Below, piece after piece: positions 19,055 through 28,259 of a stretch of 64,000 bases of DNA (position 1 is its first letter; the number at the start of each line of letters is the position of its first letter). The notes under the pieces are model-generated. The model saw nothing but the letters and a program-made list of their open reading frames with translations, was not told the DNA's origin and did no database searches. This stretch comes from Nocardioides marmorisolisilvae (lineage in GTDB: Bacteria > Actinomycetota > Actinomycetes > Propionibacteriales > Nocardioidaceae). The DNA is taken from positions 868,001 to 932,000 of the forward strand of contig NZ_CP134227.1 in NCBI RefSeq assembly GCF_031656915.1, read 5' to 3'. A program made the position numbers and the translations under genes.

Positions 19055-20239
19055 GTGCTGATCATCGTCGCTCCCGGACAAGGCGCCCAGACTCCCGGCT
19101 TCCTGCAGCCGTGGCTCGAGGATCCCGAGTTCGCGGCGCGACTGGACTGGCTCTCCGCGGTCGCCGGGATCGACTTGGCCCACTACGGCACGCACGCCGA
19201 TGCCGAGGCCATCCGCGACACTGCCATCGCCCAGCCGTTGCTCGTCGGGGCCGGGCTCGTCGCAGCGCTGTCGCTGTTCCCGCACCCTGCCGACGCCTTC
19301 CGGCGCATCGGCGCGGTCGCTGGCCACAGCGTAGGTGAGATCACCGCGGCCGCGGGCGCGCGGGCCATCACCGCCGAGCAGGCGATGGTGCTGGTCCGCG
19401 AGCGGGGCAAGGCGATGGCTCACGCAGCCGCCGCCACCCCGACCGGCATGAGTGCGGTGCTGGGCGGTGACCGCGACGAGGTGATCGCGGCGATCGCCGC
19501 ACACGGTCTGACCGCCGCGAACGTCAACGCAGCCGGGCAGGTCGTCGCCGCCGGAACCCTCGAGCAGCTCGCGTCCTTCGCGGATCAGCCGCCGGCGCGC
19601 GCCCGGGTCCGCCCGCTGCAGGTGGCCGGGGCGTTCCACACCGAGCACATGGCGCCCGCCGTCGGCGTGCTCGGCACCCTGGCCCGCGCGGTGTCCACCC
19701 ACGACCCGCGCACCGCTCTCATCAGCAATGCCGACGGCCAGGTCGTCCACGACGGGCGCGAGGTCGTGCGCCGGATCGTCAGCCAGGTCAGCAACCCCGT
19801 CCGGTGGGACCTGTGCATGGAGACGATGCAGGACCTCGGGGTCACGGGTCTCCTGGAGATGCCGCCTGCCGGGACCCTGGTGGGGATCGCCAAGCGCGCG
19901 CTGCCCGGCGTTGAGACGTTCGCGCTGAGCACCCCGGACCAACTCGACGAGGCACGCATCTTCGTCGAGCGGCATGGCACACCATCGCCGATCGACACCT
20001 CGCCGACGTGGCGGATGCTGGTGGCGCCGGCGAAGGGCACGTTCGCGCGCAACGACGCCATGGAGGGCGACTCGCTGCAGCCCACCGCCGAGATCGGGAC
20101 GATCACCAGCCTCCGCGACCGTACGCCGGTCGTCGCGCCGTACGGCGGCGTGATCGTCGAGTGGCTCGTCGAGGACGGCGACCTGGTCTCTCCGGGCCAG
20201 CCGCTGATCAGACTGCACCCCAAGGCGGTGGTCTCGTGA
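19055..20239 (+). CDS. fabD: Malonyl-CoA:ACP transacylase with a C-terminal biotinyl/lipoyl-like domain
   Basis: This 394-aa protein transfers malonyl from CoA to ACP for fatty-acid elongation. The transacylase domain starts VLIIVAPGQGAQTPGF. It has the nucleophile in VAGHSVGEITAA (Ser about residue 91), the conserved Arg in MVLVRERGKAM, and the His in AGAFHTEHM (about 196). Its length exceeds the usual 300-320 aa by about 75 residues. The extra C-terminal part (from about residue 318) reads WRMLVAPAKGTF ... VVAPYGGVIVEWLVEDGDLV, which is the two-half fold of biotinyl/lipoyl carrier domains. Where BCCP has its biotinylated Met-Lys-Met, this protein has Leu-Arg-Asp, so no attachment lysine is seen. 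GTG at 19055 is chosen; GTGs at 19046/19049 are alternatives. Confidence 0.9.
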   Translation: MLIIVAPGQGAQTPGFLQPWLEDPEFAARLDWLSAVAGIDLAHYGTHADAEAIRDTAIAQPLLVGAGLVAALSLFPHPADAFRRIGAVAGHSVGEITAAAGARAITAEQAMVLVRERGKAMAHAAAATPTGMSAVLGGDRDEVIAAIAAHGLTAANVNAAGQVVAAGTLEQLASFADQPPARARVRPLQVAGAFHTEHMAPAVGVLGTLARAVSTHDPRTALISNADGQVVHDGREVVRRIVSQVSNPVRWDLCMETMQDLGVTGLLEMPPAGTLVGIAKRALPGVETFALSTPDQLDEARIFVERHGTPSPIDTSPTWRMLVAPAKGTFARNDAMEGDSLQPTAEIGTITSLRDRTPVVAPYGGVIVEWLVEDGDLVSPGQPLIRLHPKAVVS

Positions 20240-20282
20240 GCGGGCCTGTACCCGCCTTGGGCTTGCCCGAGGCGGTGAGCCT

Positions 20283-21287
20283 GTGAGCGCCCCCTCTCTG
20301 GACACCGTCCGGACGCTGCAGCCCAGCGCGGTGCTCGGTCTCGGTCTCTACCGCGCCAGCCGTGTCGTACCCAACGCCGATGTCGTCGAGGCGATCGACT
20401 CCAGCGACGAGTGGATCCAGCAGCGCTCCGGCATCGTCGAGCGTCGGTTCGCCACCCCGGAGGAGTCCGTGGTGGCGATGTCCGTGGGTGCTGCCCGCGA
20501 GGCCATCGACGACGCCGGCATCCAGCCCGGACAGATCGACGTGGTCATCGTCGCCACCGTCTCCCACCTGCTGCAGACCCCGTCCGCGGCAACGATGATC
20601 GCCCATGAGCTGGGCAGCACCGGCGCGGCCTTCGACATCTCGGCGGCCTGCGCCGGCTTCTGCCACGGCCTGGCGATCGCCTCGGACCTGGTCCGCGCCG
20701 GTTCGGCCCGGCACGTGCTGGTGATCGGTGTCGAGCGACTCTCCGACATCACCAGCCCGACCGACCGCGGCACCGCCTTCATCTTCAGCGACGGCGCCGG
20801 CGCGGCGGTGGTGGGACCTGCCGAGACCCAGGGCATCGGCCCGGTGGTCTGGGGCAGTGACGGCGGCAAGTACGACCTGATCCGACAGACCGAGGACTGG
20901 CGCGACGTGGTCGCCGTCGGCTCCACCACGATGCCGCACCTGGTGATGAAGGGTGCCGAGGTGTTCCGTTGGGCGGCCTTCGAGATGGCCAAGGTGGCCA
21001 CCGAGACCCTGGAGCGCAGCGGGGTCCGACCCGAGGATCTCGACCTGTTCGTGCCCCACCAAGCCAACATGCGGATCACCGACGCGATGGCGCGCTCGAT
21101 GAAGCTGCCGGACACGGTGCGGATCGCCCGCGACATCGCCCACCAGGGCAACGCCTCGGCCGCGTCGGTCCCGCTCGCGCTGCGTCAGCTCGTCCTGGAC
21201 GGTGAAGCGCGGTCCGGCGATACCGCCCTCCTGATCGCGTTCGGCGCCGGACTCTCCTTCGCCGCCCAGGTGATCCGGATCCCCTAG
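20283..21287 (+). CDS. fabH: Beta-ketoacyl-ACP synthase III
   Basis: This 334-aa condensing enzyme starts fatty-acid synthesis by joining acyl-CoA to malonyl-ACP. The catalytic triad is complete: Cys in DISAACAGFCHGL (about residue 122), His in PHQANMRITD (about 259) and Asn in HQGNASAASV (about 290). The start is GTG at 20283, 43 bp after fabD. acpP follows after about 90 bp. Actinobacterial FabH often uses branched starter units, but chain preference cannot be read here. Confidence 0.94.
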   Translation: MSAPSLDTVRTLQPSAVLGLGLYRASRVVPNADVVEAIDSSDEWIQQRSGIVERRFATPEESVVAMSVGAAREAIDDAGIQPGQIDVVIVATVSHLLQTPSAATMIAHELGSTGAAFDISAACAGFCHGLAIASDLVRAGSARHVLVIGVERLSDITSPTDRGTAFIFSDGAGAAVVGPAETQGIGPVVWGSDGGKYDLIRQTEDWRDVVAVGSTTMPHLVMKGAEVFRWAAFEMAKVATETLERSGVRPEDLDLFVPHQANMRITDAMARSMKLPDTVRIARDIAHQGNASAASVPLALRQLVLDGEARSGDTALLIAFGAGLSFAAQVIRIP

Positions 21288-21377
21288 ACCGCCCGTGCGA
21301 CCCGCACCGGGCACAGGCCATCCTGGCCACATCGCAGCACCATGAAACCGCCACCACCCACGAAGGGAACGCACCAG

Positions 21378-21623
21378 ATGAGCACCGAAGAGATCCGCTC
21401 CGAGCTCGCCGAGATCGTCAACGAGGTCACCGGCATCCCCGCCGACGACGTCCAGCTGGAGAAGTCGTTCTCTGACGACCTCGACGTGGACTCGCTGTCG
21501 ATGGTCGAGGTCGTGGTCGCCGCCGAGGAGAAGTTCTCGGTGACCATTCCCGACGACCAGGTCAAGAACCTGAAGACCGTCGGCGACGCGGTCAACTACA
21601 TCGAGAAGGCACAGGCCGCCTGA
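21378..21623 (+). CDS. acpP: Acyl carrier protein
   Basis: This 81-aa acidic protein carries growing acyl chains on a phosphopantetheine arm. The attachment serine is in DDLDVDSLSMVEVV (Ser about residue 40). The helical pattern and length are standard for ACP. ATG at 21378 is preceded by GAAGGGAA, and longer in-frame starts upstream lack family sequence. It lies between fabH and fabF in the FAS-II operon. Confidence 0.96.
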   Translation: MSTEEIRSELAEIVNEVTGIPADDVQLEKSFSDDLDVDSLSMVEVVVAAEEKFSVTIPDDQVKNLKTVGDAVNYIEKAQAA

Positions 21624-21657
21624 TCGTTCGTCCGACGATCCCGAGGGAGCGCACACC

Positions 21658-22914
21658 ATGAGCCGCAGAAGAGTCGTAGTCACCGGGCTGGGCACCACCA
21701 GCCCGGTGGGCGGTGACGTCGCCAGCACTTGGGAGGCGCTGGTCGCAGGCCGGTCCGGCGTACGCCGCCTGGAGCAGGACTGGGCCGAGGCCTTGCCGGT
21801 GAAGATCGCCGCCTCGGCCGCGGTCGACCCGACCGACGTCCTCGAGCGGGTGCGGGCCCGCCGGCTCGACCGCTCCGCCCAGCTGGCGATGGTCGCTGCG
21901 ATGGAGGCATGGGCCCACTCGGGACTGTCGGACGGTGGCGCTGATCCTGAGCGGCTCGGGGTTGCGGTCGCCTCAGGCATCGGCGGCGTGACCACGCTGC
22001 TGAGCAACTACGACGCGCTCAAGGAGAAGGGCCCGCGGCGGGTGTCCCCCCTGGCGGTCCCGATGCTGATGCCGAACGCCCCGGCGGCGAACATCAGCCT
22101 GTACGTCGGCGCCCGCGCCGGCGTCCACACGCCCGTCTCGGCCTGTGCCTCGGGCAACGAGGGGGTCGCCCTGGCGCTGGACCAGATCCGGCTCGGCCGG
22201 GCGGACGTGATGCTGGCAGGCGGCACCGAGGCGGCGATCCACCCGCTGCCGATGGCCGCGTTCGCCAACATGATGGCGCTGTCCAAGACCGCGAGCGGCG
22301 AGGACGGCGGCGACCCGACGACGGTCTCCCGCCCCTGGGACATCGGGCGGGACGGCTTCGTGCTGGGCGAGGGCGCCGGGGTGTTGGTTCTCGAGGAGCT
22401 CGAGCACGCGCAGGCCCGCGGCGCACGGATCTACGCCGAGGTGCTCGGCGCCGGGATCACGAACGACGCCCACGACATCGCTCAGCCCGACCCGGAGGGC
22501 CGCGGAGGCACGCGAGCCATCCAGCGCGCCCTCGAGGACGCCAGGATCGCCCCAGCGGACGTCGCTCACGTCAACGCGCACGCCACGTCGACACCCCAGG
22601 GGGACGTCGCCGAGGGCCTGATGATCCACGCCACGCTCGGCAAGCACGCCGACGAGGTCGTGGTCACCAGCACCAAGTCGATGACCGGGCACCTGCTCGG
22701 CGGCGCCGGCGCCCTGGAGTCGATCGCCACCGTGCTCGCGATCCATCACCGGATCTCGCCACCGACGATCAACCTCGACCACCTCGATCCTGCCGTCGAG
22801 CTGGACATCCCCACCACGGCACGCGAGCTGCGCAGCGGCGATATCGCGGCGCTGAACAACTCCTTCGGCTTCGGCGGCGCCAACGTCGCCGTCGCCTTCG
22901 GGAGCCCGTCATGA
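21658..22914 (+). CDS. fabF: Beta-ketoacyl-ACP synthase II
   Basis: This 418-aa condensing enzyme elongates acyl-ACP with malonyl-ACP. The catalytic Cys is in PVSACASGNEGVAL (about residue 163), and the two His in NAHATSTPQGD (about 303) and STKSMTGHLLGGAG (about 343). It starts SRRRVVVTGLGTTSPVG, as usual for FabF/KasA. ATG at 21658 has GAGGGAG upstream. The stop overlaps accD by 4 bp (ATGA). Confidence 0.95.
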   Translation: MSRRRVVVTGLGTTSPVGGDVASTWEALVAGRSGVRRLEQDWAEALPVKIAASAAVDPTDVLERVRARRLDRSAQLAMVAAMEAWAHSGLSDGGADPERLGVAVASGIGGVTTLLSNYDALKEKGPRRVSPLAVPMLMPNAPAANISLYVGARAGVHTPVSACASGNEGVALALDQIRLGRADVMLAGGTEAAIHPLPMAAFANMMALSKTASGEDGGDPTTVSRPWDIGRDGFVLGEGAGVLVLEELEHAQARGARIYAEVLGAGITNDAHDIAQPDPEGRGGTRAIQRALEDARIAPADVAHVNAHATSTPQGDVAEGLMIHATLGKHADEVVVTSTKSMTGHLLGGAGALESIATVLAIHHRISPPTINLDHLDPAVELDIPTTARELRSGDIAALNNSFGFGGANVAVAFGSPS

Positions 22915-24335
22915 CCCAGGCCCCCGAGAGGCCGGTCGCCAAGGCGCCCCGACTCGACGACCCCCGGCACCCGCTGAACCGGATGGGCGCCCTCTTCGAC
23001 GATGGCACCCTTCAGACGCTCACCCCGGTCGACGACTCGGGAATGCTCGCCGCGATCGGGCACATCGACGGCTCGCCCGCGGTGGCCTTCTGCTCCGACC
23101 CCACCGTGATGGGCGGCGCGATGGGCGACCTGGGCTGCCGCGTCGTCGTGGAGGCCTACCAGCGTGCCCTGAACGACCGGATCCCGATCATCGGGCTGTG
23201 GCACTCCGGCGGTGCCCGACTGGCCGAGGGCGTGTTGTCGTTGCACGCGGTGGGCCAGATCTTCCATGCGATGACACGCGCGTCGGGGACGATCCCGCAG
23301 ATCTCGGTCGTGCTCGGTCCGGCCGCCGGCGGCGCCGCCTACGGACCGGCGCTGACCGACGTGGTCATCCTCGGCCCCGAGGGCCGGATCTTCGTCACCG
23401 GCCCGGACGTGGTGCGCTCGGTCACCGGCGAGGACGTCGACATGCTCCGCCTCGGCGGACCCGAGCCGCACGGCCGGCGCTCCGGTGTCGTCCACGTGTT
23501 GACCGAGACCGAGGACGAGGCGATCCAGCGTGCGCGAGCGATCACGCACCTGCTCGGCACCCAGGGGACCTTGGACGTCGCAGCGGTCACGGACACCGAC
23601 CTGGGCGCCCTGCTCCCGGAGTCGCACAAGCGCGCCTACGACGTACACCCGCTGGTCGAGGCGGTGCTCGACGAAGGCAGCGTGCAGGAGCTGCACACTC
23701 GCTGGGCGCCGAACATCGTCACCGCGCTGGGCCGCTTCGGGGGACGCACCGCCGGCGTCATCGCCAACAACCCGCTTCGTCTGGGCGGCTGCCTGGACTC
23801 GCTCTCGGCGGAGAAGGCCTCCCGGTTCGTGCGGATGTGCGATGCGTTCGGCATCCCGTTGATCGTGCTGGTCGACGTGCCCGGCTACCTGCCCGGCGTC
23901 GGCCAGGAGTGGGACGGGGTGGTGCGTCGCGGCGCGAAGCTGCTGCACGCCTTCGGTGAAGCCGTCGTCCCCCGCGTCACGGTGATCACCCGCAAGACGT
24001 ACGGCGGCGCCTACATCGCGATGAACTCGCGCTCACTCGGGGCGACCCGGGTGTTCGCCTGGCCGGGCGCTGAGGTGGCGGTGATGGGCGCCGTGGCCGC
24101 GGTTCGGATCCTGCATCGGCGCAAGCTGGCCGAGGTCGCCCCGGAGATCCGCAGCCAGGTCGAGAACGAGCTGGCCGAGGAGCACACCCGCATCGCCGGT
24201 GGCATCGACAAGGCCCTCGAGATCGGCGTCGTCGACGAGGTCGTCGCGCCGGAGCACACCCGCTCGGTGATCGCAGCAGCCATCGCGGACTCGGGCCTGG
24301 TGACCCGCGGAGCGCACGGCAACATCCCGCTCTGA
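22911..24335 (+). CDS. Acyl-CoA carboxylase carboxyltransferase beta subunit (AccD6-like)
   Basis: This 474-aa carboxyltransferase contains both halves of the crotonase-like fold. The first has GLWHSGGARLAEGV and the oxyanion stretch GPAAGGAAYGPALTD; the second has DVPGYLPGVGQEWDGVVRRG and TRKTYGGAYIAMNSR. It supplies malonyl-CoA by moving carboxyl from the biotin carrier to acetyl-CoA. Placement as the last gene of a FAS-II operon mirrors accD6 of mycobacteria, supporting an acetyl-CoA rather than propionyl-CoA role. The alpha (biotinylated) subunit is not in the window. It overlaps fabF by 4 bp. Confidence 0.9.
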   Translation: MTQAPERPVAKAPRLDDPRHPLNRMGALFDDGTLQTLTPVDDSGMLAAIGHIDGSPAVAFCSDPTVMGGAMGDLGCRVVVEAYQRALNDRIPIIGLWHSGGARLAEGVLSLHAVGQIFHAMTRASGTIPQISVVLGPAAGGAAYGPALTDVVILGPEGRIFVTGPDVVRSVTGEDVDMLRLGGPEPHGRRSGVVHVLTETEDEAIQRARAITHLLGTQGTLDVAAVTDTDLGALLPESHKRAYDVHPLVEAVLDEGSVQELHTRWAPNIVTALGRFGGRTAGVIANNPLRLGGCLDSLSAEKASRFVRMCDAFGIPLIVLVDVPGYLPGVGQEWDGVVRRGAKLLHAFGEAVVPRVTVITRKTYGGAYIAMNSRSLGATRVFAWPGAEVAVMGAVAAVRILHRRKLAEVAPEIRSQVENELAEEHTRIAGGIDKALEIGVVDEVVAPEHTRSVIAAAIADSGLVTRGAHGNIPL

Positions 24336-24351
24336 CCCGCGGTCGGCTCGC

Positions 24352-24855
24352 TCAGACCACCTGGTGCAGCCAGCGCACGGGGGCGCCGTCGCCGGCATGC
24401 CGGAAGGCCTCGAGCTCGTCGTCCCAGGGCTTGCCCAGCAGCTTGTCGATCTCGACCGGGAGCGCGGCGTCGCCGAGCGAGGCCTTCAGCGCGGCCGCCT
24501 TGAGCCGGTCCTCGGGGATCATGATGTCTCCGTGCAGCCCGGTGACGGCGTGGAAGACACCGAGCTCGGGGGTGTAGGAGTAGCGAGCGCCCTCGCTGCT
24601 CGCGGTGGGCTCCTCGGTGATCTCGAAGCGCAGGTGGTTCCAGCCACGCAGCGCCGACGTCACGGCGGCGGCAGTGCCGGCCGGACCGGCCCAGAAGTAC
24701 TCCGCTCGGTAGGTGCCGGCCTGGGCGGGCTGGGGCGTCCAGTCGAGGTTCACACCCACGCCGAGCACACCACCGGCGGCCCACTCCACGTGCGGGCACA
24801 GCGCAGACGGCGCCGAGTGGACGTAGAGGACGCCACGGGTCGCGATGCTGGTCAT
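24352..24855 (-). CDS. DUF3145 family protein
   Basis: This 167-aa protein begins MTSIATRGVLYVHSAPSALC and contains CPHVEWAAGGVLG and PELGVFHAVTGLHGDIMI, the pattern of DUF3145. This actinobacterial family of unknown function sits next to the fatty-acid operon in many genomes. ATG at 24855 follows AAGGAGG. It is convergent with accD (16-bp gap). No transmembrane segment is visible. Confidence 0.85.
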   Translation of the reverse strand: MTSIATRGVLYVHSAPSALCPHVEWAAGGVLGVGVNLDWTPQPAQAGTYRAEYFWAGPAGTAAAVTSALRGWNHLRFEITEEPTASSEGARYSYTPELGVFHAVTGLHGDIMIPEDRLKAAALKASLGDAALPVEIDKLLGKPWDDELEAFRHAGDGAPVRWLHQVV

Positions 24856-25038
24856 TCCAACCTCCTTGGACTTCGGCGTCGAGGTACGCCTTCCCCAGCG
24901 GTCTCGGCCTCGCGAAGTGGAGGTTGGTGTGACAGATGTGAACTTGTGATCCCATTGTGTACCACCACGGCGGCCATTTCCACTCCCGAACACCGAGATT
25001 TGTCTGGTTCGCCGGCCCCGGTGTGGATCGGGAGAGGC

Positions 25039-25941
25039 TCAGTGGAGCCGGCCCAGCTCCATCAGCGAGCCCAACACCTCCTCGGCGACGCCGAGTCCGC
25101 CGAGGTGAGACTCCCCCGGGATCGTCGTCAAGGTGGCGTCCGGCAGTCGCTCGACCATGTGCTCGCCATGAGCGTGCGGGATGATGTGGTCGGCGTCGCC
25201 GTGCCACCAGTGCACCGGCACCCGCACGTCCGCCGCCTCGAAGCCCCACGGCCGGGTGAAGAGCACCACGTCGGCGAGCGGCGCGCTGACCTGGAAGCGG
25301 GCGCCGTTGAGCAGGTCGTCGAGGAACATCGCCCGGAACTCCGGACGTGCCAGCAGCTCCTTGTCGCCGCGCGGCTGCATCGCGGCGTAGCCATCGAGCG
25401 CAGGCCCGGCCAGGGGACGGATCAGCCGGATCACCTGGGCCATCGCCACGCCGAGCGGCAGCCGCATCAGCGACAGCAGCGGCGCGGCGTACGGCGCCAG
25501 CGCGACCATCCCGCCGCGGACGGCGTCGGGCCCCTTGGTCGGCGCCACCCCGCCGAGCACCGCGACGCCGTGCACCCGCTCGGGCAGGGCGGCGCCCGCG
25601 GCGAGCGCGTAGGGCCCGCCCCCGGACAGTCCGATCACCCGCATCGTGTCGATGCCCAGCACATCGCAGAGGATCTCGAGATCCCCGGTCCAGTCGAGCA
25701 CGTCGGGGTACAGGTGCGGCGTCGAGGACCCGATGCCGGGCCGGTCGACGCCGATGATGCGCAGGTCGTGGGCCTCGGCGTACGCACGGGCCTCGAGCGG
25801 AATCTGCCGGCGGGCACCGGGAGTGCCGTGCATCCAGATCACCGGGGCACCGTGCGGGGTGCCGAATTCTGCGAACGAGAGCCGCCGCTCGTCACGGACG
25901 GCGACGGAGCCCTCCAGCCTCGGCCGGGCCAGGTCGGTCAT
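25039..25941 (-). CDS. Alpha/beta-fold hydrolase
   Basis: This 300-aa protein has VIWMHGTPGARRQIPLEARA (oxyanion region), VDRPGIGSS, the nucleophile elbow VIGLSGGGPYALAAG (Ser about residue 107), the acid in WHGDADHIIP and the catalytic His in PGESHLGG. The elbow is G-L-S-G-G rather than G-H-S-G-G. The family includes esterases, epoxide hydrolases and haloperoxidase-like enzymes; the substrate is unknown. It is monocistronic, leftward, and about 180 bp from the DUF3145 start. Confidence 0.85.
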   Translation of the reverse strand: MTDLARPRLEGSVAVRDERRLSFAEFGTPHGAPVIWMHGTPGARRQIPLEARAYAEAHDLRIIGVDRPGIGSSTPHLYPDVLDWTGDLEILCDVLGIDTMRVIGLSGGGPYALAAGAALPERVHGVAVLGGVAPTKGPDAVRGGMVALAPYAAPLLSLMRLPLGVAMAQVIRLIRPLAGPALDGYAAMQPRGDKELLARPEFRAMFLDDLLNGARFQVSAPLADVVLFTRPWGFEAADVRVPVHWWHGDADHIIPHAHGEHMVERLPDATLTTIPGESHLGGLGVAEEVLGSLMELGRLH

Positions 25942-25990
25942 GGGCGGCAGTCTGACATAGAACGAGAACGTGTTTCAGTGCGGACCTGAC

Positions 25991-26800
25991 TCAGGCGGTG
26001 CGTGCGCCGCGGACAGCGGCGGCGTCCACGACGTTGTCCGGGTCGAGCACCGCACCGAGCAGGTGACCGTCAGCGCTCACCCGCGGCCCGACGATCACCG
26101 TGGCCAGCACGATGGTGACGTTGTCGCGGCCGCCCGCGGCCAGCGCCGCGTCGAGCAGCACCTCCACCGCGTCGTCGTCGCCGTGACGCTCCAGCACAGT
26201 GGCGATCTGGTCCTCGTCCACCAGGTCGGTCAGCCCGTCGCTGGCGAGCAGCACCCGATCGTCGACCCGCAACGCCAGCGGCAGCACGTCCGCGTGACGG
26301 TCCGGGTCACCGTTGACGCTCCGGGTCACCACATTGCGCCACGGGTGCTCGGGGACGTCCTGCTCGTCGAGACGACCCTCATCGACGAGCTGGGCGACGA
26401 GGGTGTGGTCCCGCGTGATCCGGATGAGCTCCCCGTCGCGGTGCACGTAGCCCCGGGAGTCGCCCAGGTGCGCCAGCGCGAACCGCTCCCCGTTGGTCAG
26501 CACGGCGGTCAGGGTGGTAGCCATCCCCTCGCGGTCGGGGTCGGAGAGGACTCCGGCCCGGACCTGCTCCTGAGCCCGTGAGACCGCGTCGGTGAGCACC
26601 AGCGTGGGGTCCTCCTCACGACGGGCCATCGCGGTCGCGGACACGACGTACGTCGTGGTCGCCGAGGCCACCTCGCCGGCAGCGCCGCCCCCGACACCGT
26701 CGGCGACCAGCAGCAGGTCGGGGCTGTAGAAGGCTGCATCCTCGTTGTGCGGCCGCACCAGGCCACTGTGGGTGACACCCGTGCCCGACAGCCGCAGCAT
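25991..26800 (-). CDS. PP2C-family Ser/Thr protein phosphatase
   Basis: This 269-aa phosphatase carries the full series of PP2C metal motifs: GLVRPHNEDAAF (residues about 13-24), LLLVADGVGGGAAGE, ALAHLGDSRGYVHRDGEL, RDHTLVAQLV, LLASDGLTDLVDE and GGRDNVTIVLA. No transmembrane helix is seen, so it is cytosolic, unlike PstP of mycobacteria. ATG at 26800 has AGGAGGAGT upstream, and the much longer open frame beyond it is a shadow of the divergent CNNM gene. It probably dephosphorylates targets of Hanks-type kinases. No kinase gene is in the window. Confidence 0.9.
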   Translation of the reverse strand: MLRLSGTGVTHSGLVRPHNEDAAFYSPDLLLVADGVGGGAAGEVASATTTYVVSATAMARREEDPTLVLTDAVSRAQEQVRAGVLSDPDREGMATTLTAVLTNGERFALAHLGDSRGYVHRDGELIRITRDHTLVAQLVDEGRLDEQDVPEHPWRNVVTRSVNGDPDRHADVLPLALRVDDRVLLASDGLTDLVDEDQIATVLERHGDDDAVEVLLDAALAAGGRDNVTIVLATVIVGPRVSADGHLLGAVLDPDNVVDAAAVRGARTA

Positions 26801-26891
26801 GACTCCTCCTGACCTGAGAACGCCCGGGCAGCCTCTCATGTTCCGCTGCGTGGGGCACCACATTGGGTCGAACGGCCGCCTGCACGGCAAG

Positions 26892-28259
26892 ATGAACGCC
26901 ATGGAGTGGGTGCTGCTCGCCGTCTCGGTCGGCCTGGTGCTGGCGTGCGGCGTGTTCGGGTCGGCGGAGTACTCCTTCGTCGCCGTCGACCGCTCCCAGG
27001 TCGATCGGCTCGCCGCCGAGGGCGATCGTCGGGCCAGCGGCGTCCAGCGGGCCCTCAGGCATCTGTCCACCCAGCTCTCCGGAGCCCAGGTGGGCATCAC
27101 GCTCACCAACCTGGTGCTCGGCTTCCTCGCCGAGCCCGCGATCGCCCGGATCATCGACGGGCCGCTCGGTGCCGCGGGGCTTCCGGCCGACGCGGTGCCC
27201 GGTGTCTCGGTGGCCGTGGGACTGGTCATCGCCACGGTGGCGACCATGCTGTTCGGCGAGCTGGTGCCGAAGAAGATCGCGATCGCGGTGCCGATGGAGA
27301 CCGCGTTGTGGACCCAGGGGCTGATGCGGGCGTTCACCACGATCATGGTCGGGCCCATCTGGCTGCTCAACGGCTCGGCCAACGCCGTCGTGCGGCTGTT
27401 CGGGATCGAGCCGCAGGAGGAGCTGCGCTCGGCCCGTTCCTCCGACGAGCTCGCCTCGCTGGCAGGTCGCTCGGCGGTCCAGGGCACGCTGGACACCGAA
27501 ACCGCAACCCTGGTCCAGCGGTCGGTGGCGTTCGGTCCACGCACGGCGGGCGAGATCATGACGCCGCGGGTGCGGATGGCGACCCTCGAAGCTGGTGATC
27601 CGGTCGCGGAGATCATCGAGCTGTCCGCGTCCACAGGATTCTCGAAGTTCCCCGTGATCAAGGGCAGCAGCGACAACGTGGTCGGCTCGGTGCACGTCAA
27701 GCAAGCGGTCGCGGTCCCTCGCTCCGAGCGAGCCGGCACCCAGATCCGGGAGATCATGGTGCCCGCGACCGTCGTACCGGAGTCGCTGCGGCTCGACCCC
27801 CTGCTCGCTCTGCTGCGCGGCGAGGGCTTCCAGATGGCCATCGTGTCCGACGAGTACGGCGGCACCGCCGGCGTGGTCACCCTCGAGGACGTCGTGGAGG
27901 AGATCGTCGGCGACATCTCCGACGAACACGACCGCTACCGGTCCCGGCTGCGCAAGCGGCCCGACGGCTCCTGGATCGTGTCCGGACTGCTGCGGCCCGA
28001 CGAGGTGCGCGATGCGACCGGCCTCGACCTGCCCGAGGACGAGTCCTACGACACGATCGCCGGGCTTCTGGTCAAGACCCTCGGCCGGGTCCCCGAGCGC
28101 GGCGATCAGGCCGTCGTCGAGCTCCCGGCGGAGCTGCCCGAGGACGATGACGAGGAACCGGTGGCCCGGTTCGCCCAACTCCGCGTCGAGCGGATGGACG
28201 GACTGCGCGTGGACCGGATCTCGCTTCATCTGCTCGAGCCCCCCGAGACCAGCGCATGA
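26892..28259 (+). CDS. CNNM/CorC-type membrane protein (DUF21-CBS-CorC)
   Basis: This protein of about 455 aa has an N-terminal DUF21 domain with four hydrophobic segments (to about residue 190), GEIMTPRVRM opening a CBS pair (about 220-335), and a C-terminal CorC_HlyC domain (GLRVDRISLHLL). The family takes part in Mg2+/Co2+ transport or homeostasis. Older annotations call it hemolysin, without evidence here. ATG at 26892 or 26901 may be the start. It overlaps a shorter paralogue by 4 bp, and paired genes of this kind are common in actinobacteria. Confidence 0.87.
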   Translation: MNAMEWVLLAVSVGLVLACGVFGSAEYSFVAVDRSQVDRLAAEGDRRASGVQRALRHLSTQLSGAQVGITLTNLVLGFLAEPAIARIIDGPLGAAGLPADAVPGVSVAVGLVIATVATMLFGELVPKKIAIAVPMETALWTQGLMRAFTTIMVGPIWLLNGSANAVVRLFGIEPQEELRSARSSDELASLAGRSAVQGTLDTETATLVQRSVAFGPRTAGEIMTPRVRMATLEAGDPVAEIIELSASTGFSKFPVIKGSSDNVVGSVHVKQAVAVPRSERAGTQIREIMVPATVVPESLRLDPLLALLRGEGFQMAIVSDEYGGTAGVVTLEDVVEEIVGDISDEHDRYRSRLRKRPDGSWIVSGLLRPDEVRDATGLDLPEDESYDTIAGLLVKTLGRVPERGDQAVVELPAELPEDDDEEPVARFAQLRVERMDGLRVDRISLHLLEPPETSA

